A stretch of DNA of 37,185 nucleotides from Clostridia bacterium (GTDB lineage Bacteria > Bacillota > Clostridia > Christensenellales > Borkfalkiaceae): NCBI GenBank assembly GCA_021205485.1, contig JAJPXK010000089.1:1-37185 (forward strand). The letters run 5' to 3'. The position numbers and the translations under genes were made by a program. Below are positions 1 through 9,848 of the stretch, piece by piece (position 1 is the stretch's first letter; each line of letters opens with the position of its first letter). The notes below the pieces were generated by a model. The model was not told where the DNA came from. It was given only the letters and a program-made list of their open reading frames with translations, and did not search any database.

Positions 1-205
1 CTTACGCCCTCACGCAGAATGACAGGAAAAAGGCTCCCCTGATAGAGAAGCCCGTCTCCCTTGTCATCCTGAGCGGAGGGCGTAAGCCCGCAGTCGAAGG
101 ACCCCGCGGGAACCCGCGACCAGCAACAGCAGGGGCCTCCCTTGCCTTCCCCTTGAGGGTAGCGTAGCATACATAGTAGAAGGTGGCGGCGTAGCCGTCG
201 GATGA
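1..205. repeat. Composite dispersed repeat (CATCCTGAGCGGAGGGC...GAAGGA module plus GTAGCGTAGCATAC module) abutting the next gene
   Basis: gtcatcctgagcggagggcgtaagcccgcagtcgaaggaccccgcgggaacccgcgacc is nearly identical to 24661-24719 and 26221-26279; gtagcgtagcatac is shared with about 16270 and, inverted, about 22105. Confidence 0.8.
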
Positions 206-215
206 GGATTTTGAT

Positions 216-686
216 ATGAAATTCAAAAAACTATTGGCGGCGTTATTCGCCGTAGCGGCGATGTTCTGCGTATCGGCGTTATCCGCCTGCGACAACAGCG
301 TGGCAGGCAAAACGTATAGCTACAGCTATTCGGCCGTCAACGTGTCGGAGTACGAGGGGGATAGTTCGCATTATCCTACAGACGAGAGACTTGCTCAGTA
401 TGAAGAAAAATTCTCGTCGCTCTACTTTGCTTTTAACGAAGACGACACTTTTGAGGCTTGCTACCTCGGCGGTTTGTCGCAGACGCCTTATGTTCTGGAA
501 GGCTGGTACAGAGAAGGCTCTGACGAAGAAGGGGATTATGTAAAAGTTTACGACTCTGAGAATTTTTATAATATTGACTTCGGCAGTTACCGTTTATACA
601 AAGAAGGTTCTTCTTTGCGCATGCCGTACGGATACTATAGCAGTTCTGACGGAACCATTTACATAGAAGTTTACTTCAAAGCTTAA
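216..686 (+). CDS. Predicted secreted lipoprotein, unknown function
   Basis: ORF with signal peptide and lipobox LSAC (MKFKKLLAALFAVAAMFCVSALSACDN); hairpin terminator downstream. Confidence 0.75.
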   Translation: MKFKKLLAALFAVAAMFCVSALSACDNSVAGKTYSYSYSAVNVSEYEGDSSHYPTDERLAQYEEKFSSLYFAFNEDDTFEACYLGGLSQTPYVLEGWYREGSDEEGDYVKVYDSENFYNIDFGSYRLYKEGSSLRMPYGYYSSSDGTIYIEVYFKA

Positions 687-704
687 CCGAATACACAACG
701 CATA

Positions 705-738
705 CCCCCGAACGGCGACAGCCGTCCGGGGATTTTTT
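705..738 (+). terminator. Rho-independent terminator
   Basis: cccccgaacggcgacagccgtccggggattttttat: GC-rich stem plus T-run; same hairpin recurs at 2863-2890. Confidence 0.85.
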
Positions 739-770
739 ATATTGATACAATAAAACTTATCATATTTTTC

Positions 771-799
771 TTGACATTTATTCGGATAAGTGTTATATT
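771..799 (+). promoter_or_regulatory. Sigma-A promoter of the tetR-MATE operon
   Basis: TTGACA (771-776), 17-bp spacer, TATATT (794-799). Confidence 0.8.
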
Positions 800-806
800 C
801 TTCATT

Positions 807-823
807 ACCGACCGACAGTCGGT
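807..823. promoter_or_regulatory. Putative TetR-family operator
   Basis: Inverted repeat ACCGAC-cgaca-GTCGGT just downstream of the -10, before the regulator start codon. Confidence 0.7.
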
Positions 824-841
824 TTATAATATGGAGGACTT

Positions 842-1462
842 ATGAGAGTTGTAAAAGAGGCAGAAGTAAGAAAGAGTGAAATATTGGATATAGCCGAACA
901 GCTTTTTAATACAAAAGGCTACGCCGATACGTCTATCAGCGACATTTTAGAGCGGTCTGGCATAGCGCGCGGAACGCTTTACTACCATTTTGCAAGTAAA
1001 GAGGATATTTTAAACGCTGTGGTGGAGAGGAACCTCGGTTCCCTCGCGGAGGAAATGCAAAAGATAGCCGACAGCGATTTGAGCGTATTCGACAAGTATT
1101 ACAAAATTATCGGGATACAGATGAATCAAGGTTCAGTAACAGAGGTGCTGCACAATATTGAAAACGCGCAGTTCCATCAAAAGAGTTTTTCGCTCGGACT
1201 CGCGAAGTTTGCCCCCGTCTATTGTCAGGTAATCGAGGAAGGTATTAAACGGGGTGTATTCCATACCGGATATCCCCGCGAAACGGCGGAACTGCTGCTT
1301 TGCGCCTCGCGCATAACCGACCCCGGTATTTTTACCTGGACCAAAGAGCAGCTTTCGGAAAAAAATGAGGCCTATATATGCCTTTTAGAGAGGGCTTTAG
1401 GTACTGAAAAGGGATATTTTTTGCCCTTTTTGCCGCTTTTAAATAAACAGGAACAGAGGTGA
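842..1462 (+). CDS. TetR/AcrR family transcriptional regulator
   Basis: N-terminal HTH typical of TetR (ILDIAEQLFNTKGYADTSISDILERSGIARGTLYYHFASKEDIL). Confidence 0.93.
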   Translation: MRVVKEAEVRKSEILDIAEQLFNTKGYADTSISDILERSGIARGTLYYHFASKEDILNAVVERNLGSLAEEMQKIADSDLSVFDKYYKIIGIQMNQGSVTEVLHNIENAQFHQKSFSLGLAKFAPVYCQVIEEGIKRGVFHTGYPRETAELLLCASRITDPGIFTWTKEQLSEKNEAYICLLERALGTEKGYFLPFLPLLNKQEQR

Positions 1463-2856
1463 CTAAAAAATTAATGACGCAAGCTAAGATAAAACAAAAA
1501 AGTTCGCTCACTCAAGGGAAAATTTTCGGCCCTTTAATGAAGTTTATGCTGCCCGTCTTCTGCGCTACCTTTTTACAGGCGATGTACGCCGCCGTGGACT
1601 TGGTTGTTATAGGGCAGTTTGTAGAGGACGTAAACGCCAGCTCGGCTGTAGGCACGGGCGGTATGATTATGACCCTGATTACATACGTAATTCAAGGTTT
1701 GACTACCGGTATAACAGTAACCCTTGGCAGATATATCGGCGCGAAAGACAGAGAGGGCGCAACCCGAACGGTAGGCTCGGCAATCTGTATATTTGCCGTT
1801 TTAGCGGTAATTCTTACTGTAATTATGGAAGTAGGGGCCCCCTTTTTTGCGCAGTGGATGAACGCGCCCGATGTTGAACAGACGACGTTATATCTCCGCA
1901 TTTGCGGCGGCGGACTTATATTTGTAACCGCCTATAACGGCATAAGCGGACTATTTAAGGGCATAGGTAACTCTAATTTGCCTCTTGTGTTCGTCGGTAT
2001 TGCCTGTGTTGTAAATATCGGACTTGACTTATTGCTCGTCATCGTTGCAAAGCTCGGAGTCGCGGGCGTTGCTGTCGCAACAATTTCAGCGCAGGCGGTA
2101 AGCGTTGTACTTTCATTAATTATTCTTGCCCGCAAAAAACTGCCGTTTGACGTAAAATTTAAATTTATACGTTTCAATAAGGGGCAGACAAAGTCTATAC
2201 TTTTAGCGGGTATTCCCCTTGCTTGCCGGGACTTTTTGACAAACTTCTCGTTTGTAGTTATCAATTCTGTAGCCAACAAACTTGGCGGCGACCCTACACA
2301 GTGGGAATTTATTGCCGCAGGCTATGCGGTAGACAATAAACTTACCGCCTTTATGATGGCGCTTCCCGTCGCTTTTTTACAGACAATGTCGGTATTTACC
2401 GCACAGAACGTCGGTGCTAAACAACCAAAAAGAATTAAAAAAGGGCTTATATATATGATTTTTGCCGCTATAGTCGGCGGCATCCTGCTGGCTTCTTTAT
2501 GTGTATTTGGCGGTAGCGCTATATCAAGTATTTTCACTTCTAACGAGAAAAGCATTGAATATGCGGCGCTATACTTAAAAGGCTACGCGGCGGACGCGTT
2601 AATCGCCTGTCTGCTGCTCATGATAATGGGCTATTTCAACGGGCAGGGACATACTACCTTTTCAATGGTACAGGGTCTTATAGGCGCTTTCTGCGTGCGT
2701 ATTCCGATTATTCTTATTATATCCAATATGGCGGACGCGACGCTCTTTCAGATTGGTTTTTTCGGCGCGTTCGGTACATACGCGCAGCTTATAATTTGTA
2801 TCTGCTTCTTCTTTATTTTCAGAAAGAAAGACAATAAAAAGTTTCAGGTCGATTAA
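1459..2856 (+). CDS. MATE family multidrug efflux transporter
   Basis: Multi-TM 465 aa protein with MATE features (FMLPVFCATFLQAMYAAVDLVVIGQF); GTG start overlaps the tetR stop. Confidence 0.9.
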   Translation: MTKKLMTQAKIKQKSSLTQGKIFGPLMKFMLPVFCATFLQAMYAAVDLVVIGQFVEDVNASSAVGTGGMIMTLITYVIQGLTTGITVTLGRYIGAKDREGATRTVGSAICIFAVLAVILTVIMEVGAPFFAQWMNAPDVEQTTLYLRICGGGLIFVTAYNGISGLFKGIGNSNLPLVFVGIACVVNIGLDLLLVIVAKLGVAGVAVATISAQAVSVVLSLIILARKKLPFDVKFKFIRFNKGQTKSILLAGIPLACRDFLTNFSFVVINSVANKLGGDPTQWEFIAAGYAVDNKLTAFMMALPVAFLQTMSVFTAQNVGAKQPKRIKKGLIYMIFAAIVGGILLASLCVFGGSAISSIFTSNEKSIEYAALYLKGYAADALIACLLLMIMGYFNGQGHTTFSMVQGLIGAFCVRIPIILIISNMADATLFQIGFFGAFGTYAQLIICICFFFIFRKKDNKKFQVD

Positions 2857-2862
2857 CGTATC

Positions 2863-2890
2863 CCCGAACGGCGACAGCCGTCCGGGGATT
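2863..2890 (+). terminator. Rho-independent terminator
   Basis: atccccgaacggcgacagccgtccggggatt hairpin, nearly identical to that at 705-738. Confidence 0.75.
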
Positions 2891-3021
2891 AAATTTTTCT
2901 TAAATTTCACAGAAAAATTTTTTTAGAAAAGCCTGAATTTCGCGTAAAAAGTGTTAATTTTTAACAAAACGAGGTAAAAATTTTCCTTGAAACGGGTATA
3001 AGAAAATATTATACATAAATT

Positions 3022-3102
3022 CGTCGGCCAAAGAACCCTCTTTTGCGGCTCAAAATTTAAATTGCAATATTTTGTAGGCTCCACAAAATATTGTTTAATT
3101 TT
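3022..3102 (+). ncRNA. Predicted small RNA
   Basis: TTGAAA (2987-2992), 17 bp, TATACA (3010-3015) promoter, then hairpin CAATATTTTGT-aggctcc-ACAAAATATTG (3065-3093) with tttaatttt; no ORF. Confidence 0.4.
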
Positions 3103-3238
3103 ACATATTTTCGTCAATATATAGGGCGTTTCCGCCGTTTAGAAAGCAGGGCCATTCAATCCGCTAAAAAAGTACTTAAAACGGGGCAAAAACGGCAAAA
3201 AAATGCTTAAAATCGCAAAAAAAAGTTAATTCAAACGC

Positions 3239-3267
3239 TTGACTTGTCGTTTTAATTATTATATAAT
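3239..3267 (+). promoter_or_regulatory. Promoter of the S10 operon
   Basis: TTGACT (3239-3244), 17 bp, TATAAT (3262-3267). Confidence 0.85.
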
Positions 3268-3408
3268 AGTCGAGCGTGTTCAAAAGAGTGCGTATGGGAA
3301 GAGGCGTAAAGTTACTGCAAAATCCGTCCTGAAGCCGACGGAACAGATAATTTCCGCTGACAAATGTCGGGGCCTGACCCCGGCGACTAACCGTGGCTTA
3401 TTTTTATT

Positions 3409-3432
3409 ACGCCAAAAGTTTGGTGTTTTTTT
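3409..3432 (+). terminator. Possible attenuator in the rpsJ leader
   Basis: acGCCAAAagTTTGGtGttttttt: short stem plus 7-T run within the leader, upstream of the rpsJ RBS. Confidence 0.5.
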
Positions 3433-3512
3433 ATTGAAAAAAGCGCGATACACACGGGTAAGTTGACACGTTTCAAAATTCATTTCTTGTTAGTATAAAA
3501 AGGAGAATAAAA

Positions 3513-3812
3513 ATGGCAGGACAAAAAATCAGAATCAAACTTGCGGCATACGATCACGAGCTTGTAGACCTCGCAGCTTCGCGTATAGTGGAGACTATGA
3601 AAAAGAGCGGGGCTAAAATTTCAGGGCCCATACCCCTTCCTACCGAAAGGGAGATAGTAACCATCCTTCGCTGCCCTCACAAATACAAGGACAGCCGCGA
3701 ACAGTTCGAACAGCGCACCTATAAGAGGATTATAGACATATACACCCCTAACGCGAAGCTTTTAGACACCGTTCACCTTCCCGCGGGCGTAGACATCAAA
3801 ATCAAGCTGTAA
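3513..3812 (+). CDS. rpsJ: 30S ribosomal protein S10
   Basis: [45 protein letters not shown]. Confidence 0.98.
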   Translation: MAGQKIRIKLAAYDHELVDLAASRIVETMKKSGAKISGPIPLPTEREIVTILRCPHKYKDSREQFEQRTYKRIIDIYTPNAKLLDTVHLPAGVDIKIKL

Positions 3813-3859
3813 TCCGCCATATACCATATAATATATATAAGCAAATTAAGGACGGCTAT

Positions 3860-3968
3860 AGGGCTTCCCCTTGAGGGGAAGCTGTCAACAAAGTTGACTG
3901 ATGAGGTGGATTTGTAAACACCTCAACCACCGCAAGCGGTCCCCCTTCCCCTCAAGGGGAATGCTGAA
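3860..3968. repeat. Palindromic dispersed repeat (between rpsJ and rplC)
   Basis: cttccccttgaggggaagctgtcaacaaagttgactgatgagg...accgcaagcggtcccccttcccctcaagggga. Confidence 0.85.
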
Positions 3969-4063
3969 CAGTTATTTAATACTCTACACCTTTTCGGCGA
4001 CGCGTAGGCGGCGGGACGTAAAGGAGCGGTATTTTCAATAAATAAAACGGAGGAACTTTATCA

Positions 4064-4693
4064 ATGAATAAAGCAATCATCGGCCGTAAAGCTGGAATGA
4101 CTCAGATATTTACGGCGGAGGGCAAGGTTATACCCGTAACCGTAATAGAAGCGGGCCCCTGCCCCGTAGTGCAAATCAAAACTGTTGAAAAAGACGGCTA
4201 CGCCGCTTTAAAGCTCGGTTTTGACGAAACGGACGAAAAGAGCCTTAACAAGCCCGAACTCGGCCAGTTTAAAAAGGCCGGCGTAAAGCCCTGCAAAGTG
4301 CTTAAGGAATTCAGGCTTGCAGACCTTTCTTCCTACAGCGTAGGCGGAGAAGTCAAGGCCGACGTATTCGCCGCAGGCGACAAAGTAGACGTTCACGGCG
4401 TATCCAAAGGCCACGGCTTTTCGGGCGTTATCAAAAGATGGAACCAGCACAGGCTGAAGGAAACGCACGGCGTAGGCCCCGTTCACAGGGAACCCGGTTC
4501 AATGGGCGCGAACAGCTCCCCTTCAAGGGTATTTAAAAATAAACGCCTCCCCGGCCAGTACGGCGTGGAACACGTTACCGTTCAGAACCTTGAAATCGTA
4601 AGAGTAGACGTTGCAAGAAATTGCATTCTGATTAAGGGATCCGTACCCGGACCCGAGGGCAGCGTCGTAACTATTAACGACACCGTTAAATAA
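4064..4693 (+). CDS. rplC: 50S ribosomal protein L3
   Basis: [16 protein letters not shown]...[43 protein letters not shown]. Confidence 0.98.
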   Translation: MNKAIIGRKAGMTQIFTAEGKVIPVTVIEAGPCPVVQIKTVEKDGYAALKLGFDETDEKSLNKPELGQFKKAGVKPCKVLKEFRLADLSSYSVGGEVKADVFAAGDKVDVHGVSKGHGFSGVIKRWNQHRLKETHGVGPVHREPGSMGANSSPSRVFKNKRLPGQYGVEHVTVQNLEIVRVDVARNCILIKGSVPGPEGSVVTINDTVK

Positions 4694-4707
4694 GGAGGAC
4701 GAGAGAT

Positions 4708-5334
4708 ATGCCCAGCGTAAAAGTATATAAGATGGACGGCACCGAAGCCGGAACCATGGAATTAAACGAAAGCGTGTTCGGCGCGGAGTACAACGAAGCG
4801 CTCATACACCAGGCGGTAGTCACCCGCCTTGCAAACGAGAGACAGGGCACAAAGTCCACGCTCACCCGTACGGAAGTAAGGGGCGGCGGACGCAAACCCT
4901 GGAGGCAGAAGGGAACGGGCAATGCCCGCCAGGGCTCTATAAGGGCTCCTCAGTGGGTAAAAGGCGGCGTTGTGTTCGCCCCTAAGAGCCGCGACTTTTC
5001 CAAGGATATGAACAAAAAGGCCAAGGCTGCGGCGCTTGTATCCGCCCTTTCAAAGAAGGTTGCCGACGGCGAACTTGTGGTAGTCGAAGCCCTTTCCGTT
5101 GAAAACGGCAAAACCAAAGAGATGGTCGCCTTCAAAAAGGCGTTAAACCTTGACAAATCGGCCGTTGTCGTAATGGATAACGACGATATAAAGGTAATCC
5201 GCGCCGCTCAGAACATACAAAAGCTTACAACTCTTCCCGTAGAACAGATCTCTACGTACGAAGTAGTCGCAAACGACAAAGTAGTTCTCACCAAAGAAGC
5301 GGTTAAAAGAATCGAGGAGGTCTACGGTAAATAA
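4708..5334 (+). CDS. rplD: 50S ribosomal protein L4
   Basis: [36 protein letters not shown]. Confidence 0.98.
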   Translation: MPSVKVYKMDGTEAGTMELNESVFGAEYNEALIHQAVVTRLANERQGTKSTLTRTEVRGGGRKPWRQKGTGNARQGSIRAPQWVKGGVVFAPKSRDFSKDMNKKAKAAALVSALSKKVADGELVVVEALSVENGKTKEMVAFKKALNLDKSAVVVMDNDDIKVIRAAQNIQKLTTLPVEQISTYEVVANDKVVLTKEAVKRIEEVYGK

Positions 5335-5624
5335 TGTTAGCTGAAGATATCATCATCAAACCCCTGCTTACAGAAAAGGGTTACGACGGTATAGCCGACA
5401 AGAAGTACACCTTCATCGTTGCAAAGTCGGCAAACAAGACTGAAATTAAGATTGCCGTTGAAAAGCTGTTCGACGTTCAGGTGCAGAGCGTGAACACCGT
5501 AAGCTGCAAAGGCAAACTTAAGAGAATGGGAAGAAGCCAGGGATACGCGCCCGATTACAAAAAGGCTGTGGTACAGCTCAAGGCCGATTCCAAAGCGATA
5601 GAGTTCTTTAACTCACTGTCATAA
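5334..5624 (+). CDS. rplW: 50S ribosomal protein L23
   Basis: [12 protein letters not shown]...[32 protein letters not shown]; operon position. Confidence 0.97.
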   Translation: MLAEDIIIKPLLTEKGYDGIADKKYTFIVAKSANKTEIKIAVEKLFDVQVQSVNTVSCKGKLKRMGRSQGYAPDYKKAVVQLKADSKAIEFFNSLS

Positions 5625-5636
5625 GGAGGTTGTAAC

Positions 5637-6464
5637 ATGGCAATCAAGAGATATAAGCCTACTTCGCCCGCCCGCCGTTTTATGACGGTAAGCACTTACA
5701 GCGAGCTTACGGGCGATAAACCCGAAAGAAGCCTCCTGCACGACAAGCGCAAGACCGGCGGCAGAAACAACATGGGCAGGATTACCGTGCGTCACATCGG
5801 CGGCGGCAACAAGACCAAATACAGAATAATAGATTTCAAACGCAATAAAGACGGCATCCCCGCCACCGTAAAGAGCATTCAGTACGACCCTAACCGTTCG
5901 GCTCACATAGCCCTTTTGGTTTACGCCGACGGCGAAAAGAGGTATATCCTCGCCCCCGTAGGTTTAAACGTAGGCGACAAAGTGGTTTCGGGCAAAGGCG
6001 CCGACATAAAAGCGGGCAACACTCTTCTTCTTGAAGACATCCCCGTAGGTACCGTCGTTCACGCGATAGAGATGCAGCCCGGAAGGGGCGCACAGATAGC
6101 CCGCGCGGCAGGCATTTCCGCTCAGATAATGGCAAAGGAAGGCGCTTACGCCACCATAAAGATGCCTTCGGGCGAAATGCGTCTCATTCCCGTCAAATGC
6201 AGGGCTACGATAGGCCAGGTAGGCAACCTCGAGCACGAGATCGTTCACCTCGGCAAAGCCGGCAAGACGAGATACCTCGGCGTAAGGCCTACCGTCCGCG
6301 GTTCAGTCATGAACCCTAACGATCACCCTCACGGCGGCGGCGAAGGCAAGAGCCCCGTAGGCCACGCAGGCCCTATGACCCCTTGGGGCAAGCCTGCTTT
6401 AGGTTACAAGACAAGAAAGAAGAAGAACACTTCTTCCAAGTTCATATTAAAGAGAATAAATTAA
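5637..6464 (+). CDS. rplB: 50S ribosomal protein L2
   Basis: [18 protein letters not shown]-like motif ([24 protein letters not shown]) and [23 protein letters not shown]. Confidence 0.99.
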   Translation: MAIKRYKPTSPARRFMTVSTYSELTGDKPERSLLHDKRKTGGRNNMGRITVRHIGGGNKTKYRIIDFKRNKDGIPATVKSIQYDPNRSAHIALLVYADGEKRYILAPVGLNVGDKVVSGKGADIKAGNTLLLEDIPVGTVVHAIEMQPGRGAQIARAAGISAQIMAKEGAYATIKMPSGEMRLIPVKCRATIGQVGNLEHEIVHLGKAGKTRYLGVRPTVRGSVMNPNDHPHGGGEGKSPVGHAGPMTPWGKPALGYKTRKKKNTSSKFILKRIN

Positions 6465-6477
6465 GGAGGAATAGAAA

Positions 6478-6750
6478 ATGTCAAGAAGCGTTAAAAAAGG
6501 ACCTTACGTCGAAGCCCGTCTGTTGTCCCGCATAGAGGCAATGAACGCCGCAGGCGAAAAGAAAGTTCTTAAAACATGGTCAAGGGCAAGCACAATATTC
6601 CCCCAGATGGTCGGCCACACGATAGCTGTGTACGACGGCAGGAAGCACGTTCCCGTGTATATAACCGAAGATATGGTAGGCTGCAAGCTCGGCGAGTTTG
6701 CCCCTACCCGCACTTTCAAAGGACACGCGGCCAAGACGACCAAGAAGTAA
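6478..6750 (+). CDS. rpsS: 30S ribosomal protein S19
   Basis: [16 protein letters not shown]...[36 protein letters not shown]. Confidence 0.98.
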   Translation: MSRSVKKGPYVEARLLSRIEAMNAAGEKKVLKTWSRASTIFPQMVGHTIAVYDGRKHVPVYITEDMVGCKLGEFAPTRTFKGHAAKTTKK

Positions 6751-6762
6751 GGAGAATGAATT

Positions 6763-7152
6763 ATGGCAAGCAATACAAATAAAAAAGCTGAAAGAATTGC
6801 CGCAAATAAGGACAGACGCCCTTACGCTACGGCAAAATATATAAGAATTTCCCCTTACAAAGTAAGGACGGTTCTTGCCCTTATCAGGGGTAAGAGCGTA
6901 GAAGAAGCCGAGGCCATACTTACCTATTGCAGCAAGGGCGGCAGCGAAGAAGTCAAAAAGGTTCTTCTCTCCGCGGCGGCTAATGCGGAACACAACAACG
7001 GCATGGACAGGGGCGACCTTTTCGTCGCCGAAGCCTATGCGGACGGCGGTCCTCACCTTAAGAGAATGCAGCCCGTATCCAAAGGACGCGGCAGGGCGAT
7101 CTTAAAGAGAACGAGCCACATCACCGTTATCCTTGACGCGAAGAATATTTAA
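6763..7152 (+). CDS. rplV: 50S ribosomal protein L22
   Basis: AKYIRISPYKVRTVLALIRGKSVEEAEAIL...KGRGRAILKRTSHITVIL. Confidence 0.98.
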   Translation: MASNTNKKAERIAANKDRRPYATAKYIRISPYKVRTVLALIRGKSVEEAEAILTYCSKGGSEEVKKVLLSAAANAEHNNGMDRGDLFVAEAYADGGPHLKRMQPVSKGRGRAILKRTSHITVILDAKNI

Positions 7153-7164
7153 GGAGAGTAAAGT

Positions 7165-7833
7165 ATGGGACAGAAAGTTAATCCTCACGGTTTAAGAGTA
7201 GGCGTAATTTCCTCATGGGACACACAGTGGTACGCCGATAAAAAGGATTTCGCTAAATTCATAAAGGAAGATAACGTTATCCGCAAATTCCTTAAAAAGA
7301 AGTATTACGACGCGGCGATAAGCAAAATTACCATCGTAAGGGCCGCAAATAAAGTAGAAGTAAGCATCTACACCGGCCGCCCCGGCGTGCTTATCGGCAA
7401 GCAGGGTTCTGAGATAGAGGTCATCAAAAAGGACCTTTCCAAACTCACAAAGGGCAAAGTCGTAATTATAAACGTTAAAAAGATAGACAAGGTAGACCAG
7501 GACGCGCAGCTTGTGGCCGAAGCGGTAGCCGCTCAGCTTGAAAAGCGCGTATCTTACAGAAGGGCTGTAAAACAGCAGATATCCAAAGTTTCGAAGACAG
7601 GCGTCAAGGGCGTTAAAATCACCGTCAGCGGCAGATTGGACGGCAGGGAAATCGCGGGCAGCGAAAGCTACCACGACGGTTCCATTCCCCTTCAGACCAT
7701 TCGCGCGGATATAGACTACGGCTTTGCTGAAGCTCACACCACGTTCGGCGTACTCGGCGTTAAATGCTGGATATACAAGGGCGAAGTTATAGGCTCCAGA
7801 AAGCTTATGATCTCAGACGGAGGCGAAGAATAA
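7165..7833 (+). CDS. rpsC: 30S ribosomal protein S3
   Basis: [15 protein letters not shown]...[17 protein letters not shown] domain. Confidence 0.98.
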   Translation: MGQKVNPHGLRVGVISSWDTQWYADKKDFAKFIKEDNVIRKFLKKKYYDAAISKITIVRAANKVEVSIYTGRPGVLIGKQGSEIEVIKKDLSKLTKGKVVIINVKKIDKVDQDAQLVAEAVAAQLEKRVSYRRAVKQQISKVSKTGVKGVKITVSGRLDGREIAGSESYHDGSIPLQTIRADIDYGFAEAHTTFGVLGVKCWIYKGEVIGSRKLMISDGGEE

Positions 7834-7834
7834 A

Positions 7835-8278
7835 ATGTTAATCCCTAAGAGAGTTAAAAGAAGAAGACAGCACCGCGGCAGAATGAAGGGCAGGGCGCAG
7901 AAAGGCAACATAGTCGCCTACGGCGAGTATGGTTTAGTCGCCGAAGAATGCGCGTGGATAACCTCTAACCAGATAGAGGCGGCCCGTATCGCGATGACAA
8001 GGTTTATAAAGAGGGGCGGCAAGGTCTGGATAGACATATTCCCTCACAAACCCGTTACAAAGAAGCCCGCCGACACCCGTATGGGCAGCGGCAAGGGCGC
8101 CGTAGAATACTGGGTAGCCGTAGTTAAACCCGGCAGGGTTATGTTCGAAATGGCGGGCGTACCCGAAGAAGTGGCAAGGGAAGCTATGCGTCTTGCCAGC
8201 CACAAACTGCCTATAAAGTGCAAGTTTGTCAAGAAGGAGTCGGCTGTTGCCGAAGGCGGTGAAGCGAATGAAGGCTAA
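7835..8278 (+). CDS. rplP: 50S ribosomal protein L16
   Basis: [25 protein letters not shown]...[20 protein letters not shown]. Confidence 0.98.
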   Translation: MLIPKRVKRRRQHRGRMKGRAQKGNIVAYGEYGLVAEECAWITSNQIEAARIAMTRFIKRGGKVWIDIFPHKPVTKKPADTRMGSGKGAVEYWVAVVKPGRVMFEMAGVPEEVAREAMRLASHKLPIKCKFVKKESAVAEGGEANEG

Positions 8279-8462
8279 AGAAATAGTAAATCTTACAGAT
8301 GCGGAACTCGACGCGAGGCTGAAGGAGCTTAAAACCGAGCTTTTCAATCTTCGTTTCCGCCATGCGAGCGGCCAGCTTGACAACCCTATGCAGATAAAAC
8401 TCGTAAAAAAGGATATCGCAAGGGTAAACACCGTTATAAGGCAGAGGCAGCTTAAGGGTTAA
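8268..8462 (+). CDS. rpmC: 50S ribosomal protein L29
   Basis: [40 protein letters not shown]; start refined from ORF track 8226 to ATG 8268 (overlaps rplP by 11 nt). Confidence 0.96.
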   Translation: MKAKEIVNLTDAELDARLKELKTELFNLRFRHASGQLDNPMQIKLVKKDIARVNTVIRQRQLKG

Positions 8463-8473
8463 GGAGATTTTTT

Positions 8474-8731
8474 ATGGAAAGAACGACGCTCAGGAAAGAA
8501 AGAGTAGGGCTTGTAGTTTCCGACAAGATGGATAAGACGGTTGTAGTAGCCATCACCGAAAAGAGCAAGCACCCCCTGTATAAAAAGACAATTACCAAGA
8601 CCACGAAGTTCAAGGCTCACGACGAAAACAACGAGTGCGGCGTTGGCGACAAGGTAAGGATAGTAGAAACAAGGAAGCTCTCCAAAGACAAAAACTGGAG
8701 GGTGGCCGAAATTATAGAAAAGGCTAAATAA
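8474..8731 (+). CDS. rpsQ: 30S ribosomal protein S17
   Basis: [34 protein letters not shown]. Confidence 0.97.
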   Translation: MERTTLRKERVGLVVSDKMDKTVVVAITEKSKHPLYKKTITKTTKFKAHDENNECGVGDKVRIVETRKLSKDKNWRVAEIIEKAK

Positions 8732-8784
8732 TAGTCTTTTCGCAAACAATCACTTTGCACGACTGTTTTTTTAGTCGCAAAAGT

Positions 8785-8895
8785 CCCTTGCATTCCCCCT
8801 GCGGGGGAAGGGGGGACCGCTCGCGGTGGATGAGGGGATAATAAAGCCCTCATCAGTCAACTTCGTTGACAGCTTCTCCCCGAGGGAAGCCGATA
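8785..8895. repeat. Palindromic dispersed repeat (between rpsQ and rplN)
   Basis: attccccctgcgggggaaggggggaccgctcgcggtggatgagggg...cccctcatcagtcaacttcgttgacagcttctccccgaggg-like unit. Confidence 0.85.
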
Positions 8896-9018
8896 ATGCG
8901 GCAAATTTGCCGGACAGTCCTCTGCAAAAGTTACCGACGATTATAGTAAAACATGATATTTTGGCTATATATCGGGGGTAACGGTTGTTGTAAGTAACAT
9001 AAATCAAGGAGAATTTAT

Positions 9019-9387
9019 ATGATACAACCCCAGACAAGGCTCAAAGCCGCCGACAACAGCGGCGCTAAAGAGCTTATGTGCATAAAGGTGCTTGGCGGTA
9101 GTTTTCGTAAAACGGGCAACATCGGCGACGTTATAGTATGCTCGGTTAAAACGGCTACGCCCGGCGGCGGCGTTAAAAAGGGCGAAGTCGTTAAGGCGGT
9201 TATCGTCCGCACCACAAAGGGCATCAGGCGCGACGACGGCACATATATCAGATTTGACGACAACGCGGCGGTTATTATCGGCCAGAATAAGGAGCCTAAG
9301 GGCACCCGTATTTTTGGACCGATCGCAAGGGAACTCAGGGAAAAGAATTATATGAAGATAATTTCCCTCGCTCCCGAAGTGCTTTAA
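9019..9387 (+). CDS. rplN: 50S ribosomal protein L14
   Basis: [28 protein letters not shown]...[14 protein letters not shown]. Confidence 0.98.
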   Translation: MIQPQTRLKAADNSGAKELMCIKVLGGSFRKTGNIGDVIVCSVKTATPGGGVKKGEVVKAVIVRTTKGIRRDDGTYIRFDDNAAVIIGQNKEPKGTRIFGPIARELREKNYMKIISLAPEVL

Positions 9388-9404
9388 GGAGAGGTATTTA
9401 AGCT

Positions 9405-9833
9405 ATGAACGTAAAATTGAATGATAATGTTCTGGTTATCACCGGTAAGTATGCGGGCAAGCAGGGCAAGGTAATCGCCACTTCTCCCAAGGCCGGCAAG
9501 GTAACCGTACAGGGCATAAACATACAGCACAAAACGCAGAAAGCTAAACGCGGCAACGACGTTTCTAAAATAGTTGACGTAGAAGGCGCCATAGACGTAT
9601 CAAACGTAATGGTAATCTGCCCCGCCTGCGACAAGGCTACAAGGGTAAAGAGCGGGCTTTCTGACGGCAAACGCGTACGCGTGTGCGGCAAATGCGGCGC
9701 GGTGTTAGACACCGCTTACGCAGGCAAGAAAGGCAAGGCCGCGGCCAAAGAAGAGCCTAAAAAGCGTACCAGAAAACGCGCTGCGAAGGCCGAAGCCGCA
9801 GCCGAAGAAAAGACCGAGGACAAGGCAGAATAA
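9405..9833 (+). CDS. rplX: 50S ribosomal protein L24 with long charged C-terminal tail
   Basis: KOW motif VLVITGKYAGKQGKVIA; CPACDKATRVKSG...RVCGKCG; K/A/E-rich tail. Confidence 0.96.
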   Translation: MNVKLNDNVLVITGKYAGKQGKVIATSPKAGKVTVQGINIQHKTQKAKRGNDVSKIVDVEGAIDVSNVMVICPACDKATRVKSGLSDGKRVRVCGKCGAVLDTAYAGKKGKAAAKEEPKKRTRKRAAKAEAAAEEKTEDKAE

Positions 9834-9848
9834 GGCAGGAGAACGAAT

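Noticed and set aside
2-310. 102-aa minus-strand ORF at the window start
   Set aside because: Lies in dispersed repeat sequence and overlaps a credible lipoprotein gene.
3239-3466. 75-aa ORF in the S10 leader
   Set aside because: Overlaps the promoter and the attenuator-like hairpin, has no SD and no recognisable protein; likely non-coding leader.
7213-7737. Long antisense ORFs opposite rpsC, rplP, rplB, rplF, feoB and others
   Set aside because: Shadow ORFs arising from codon bias of well-supported ribosomal and transport genes; no SD or domain signal.
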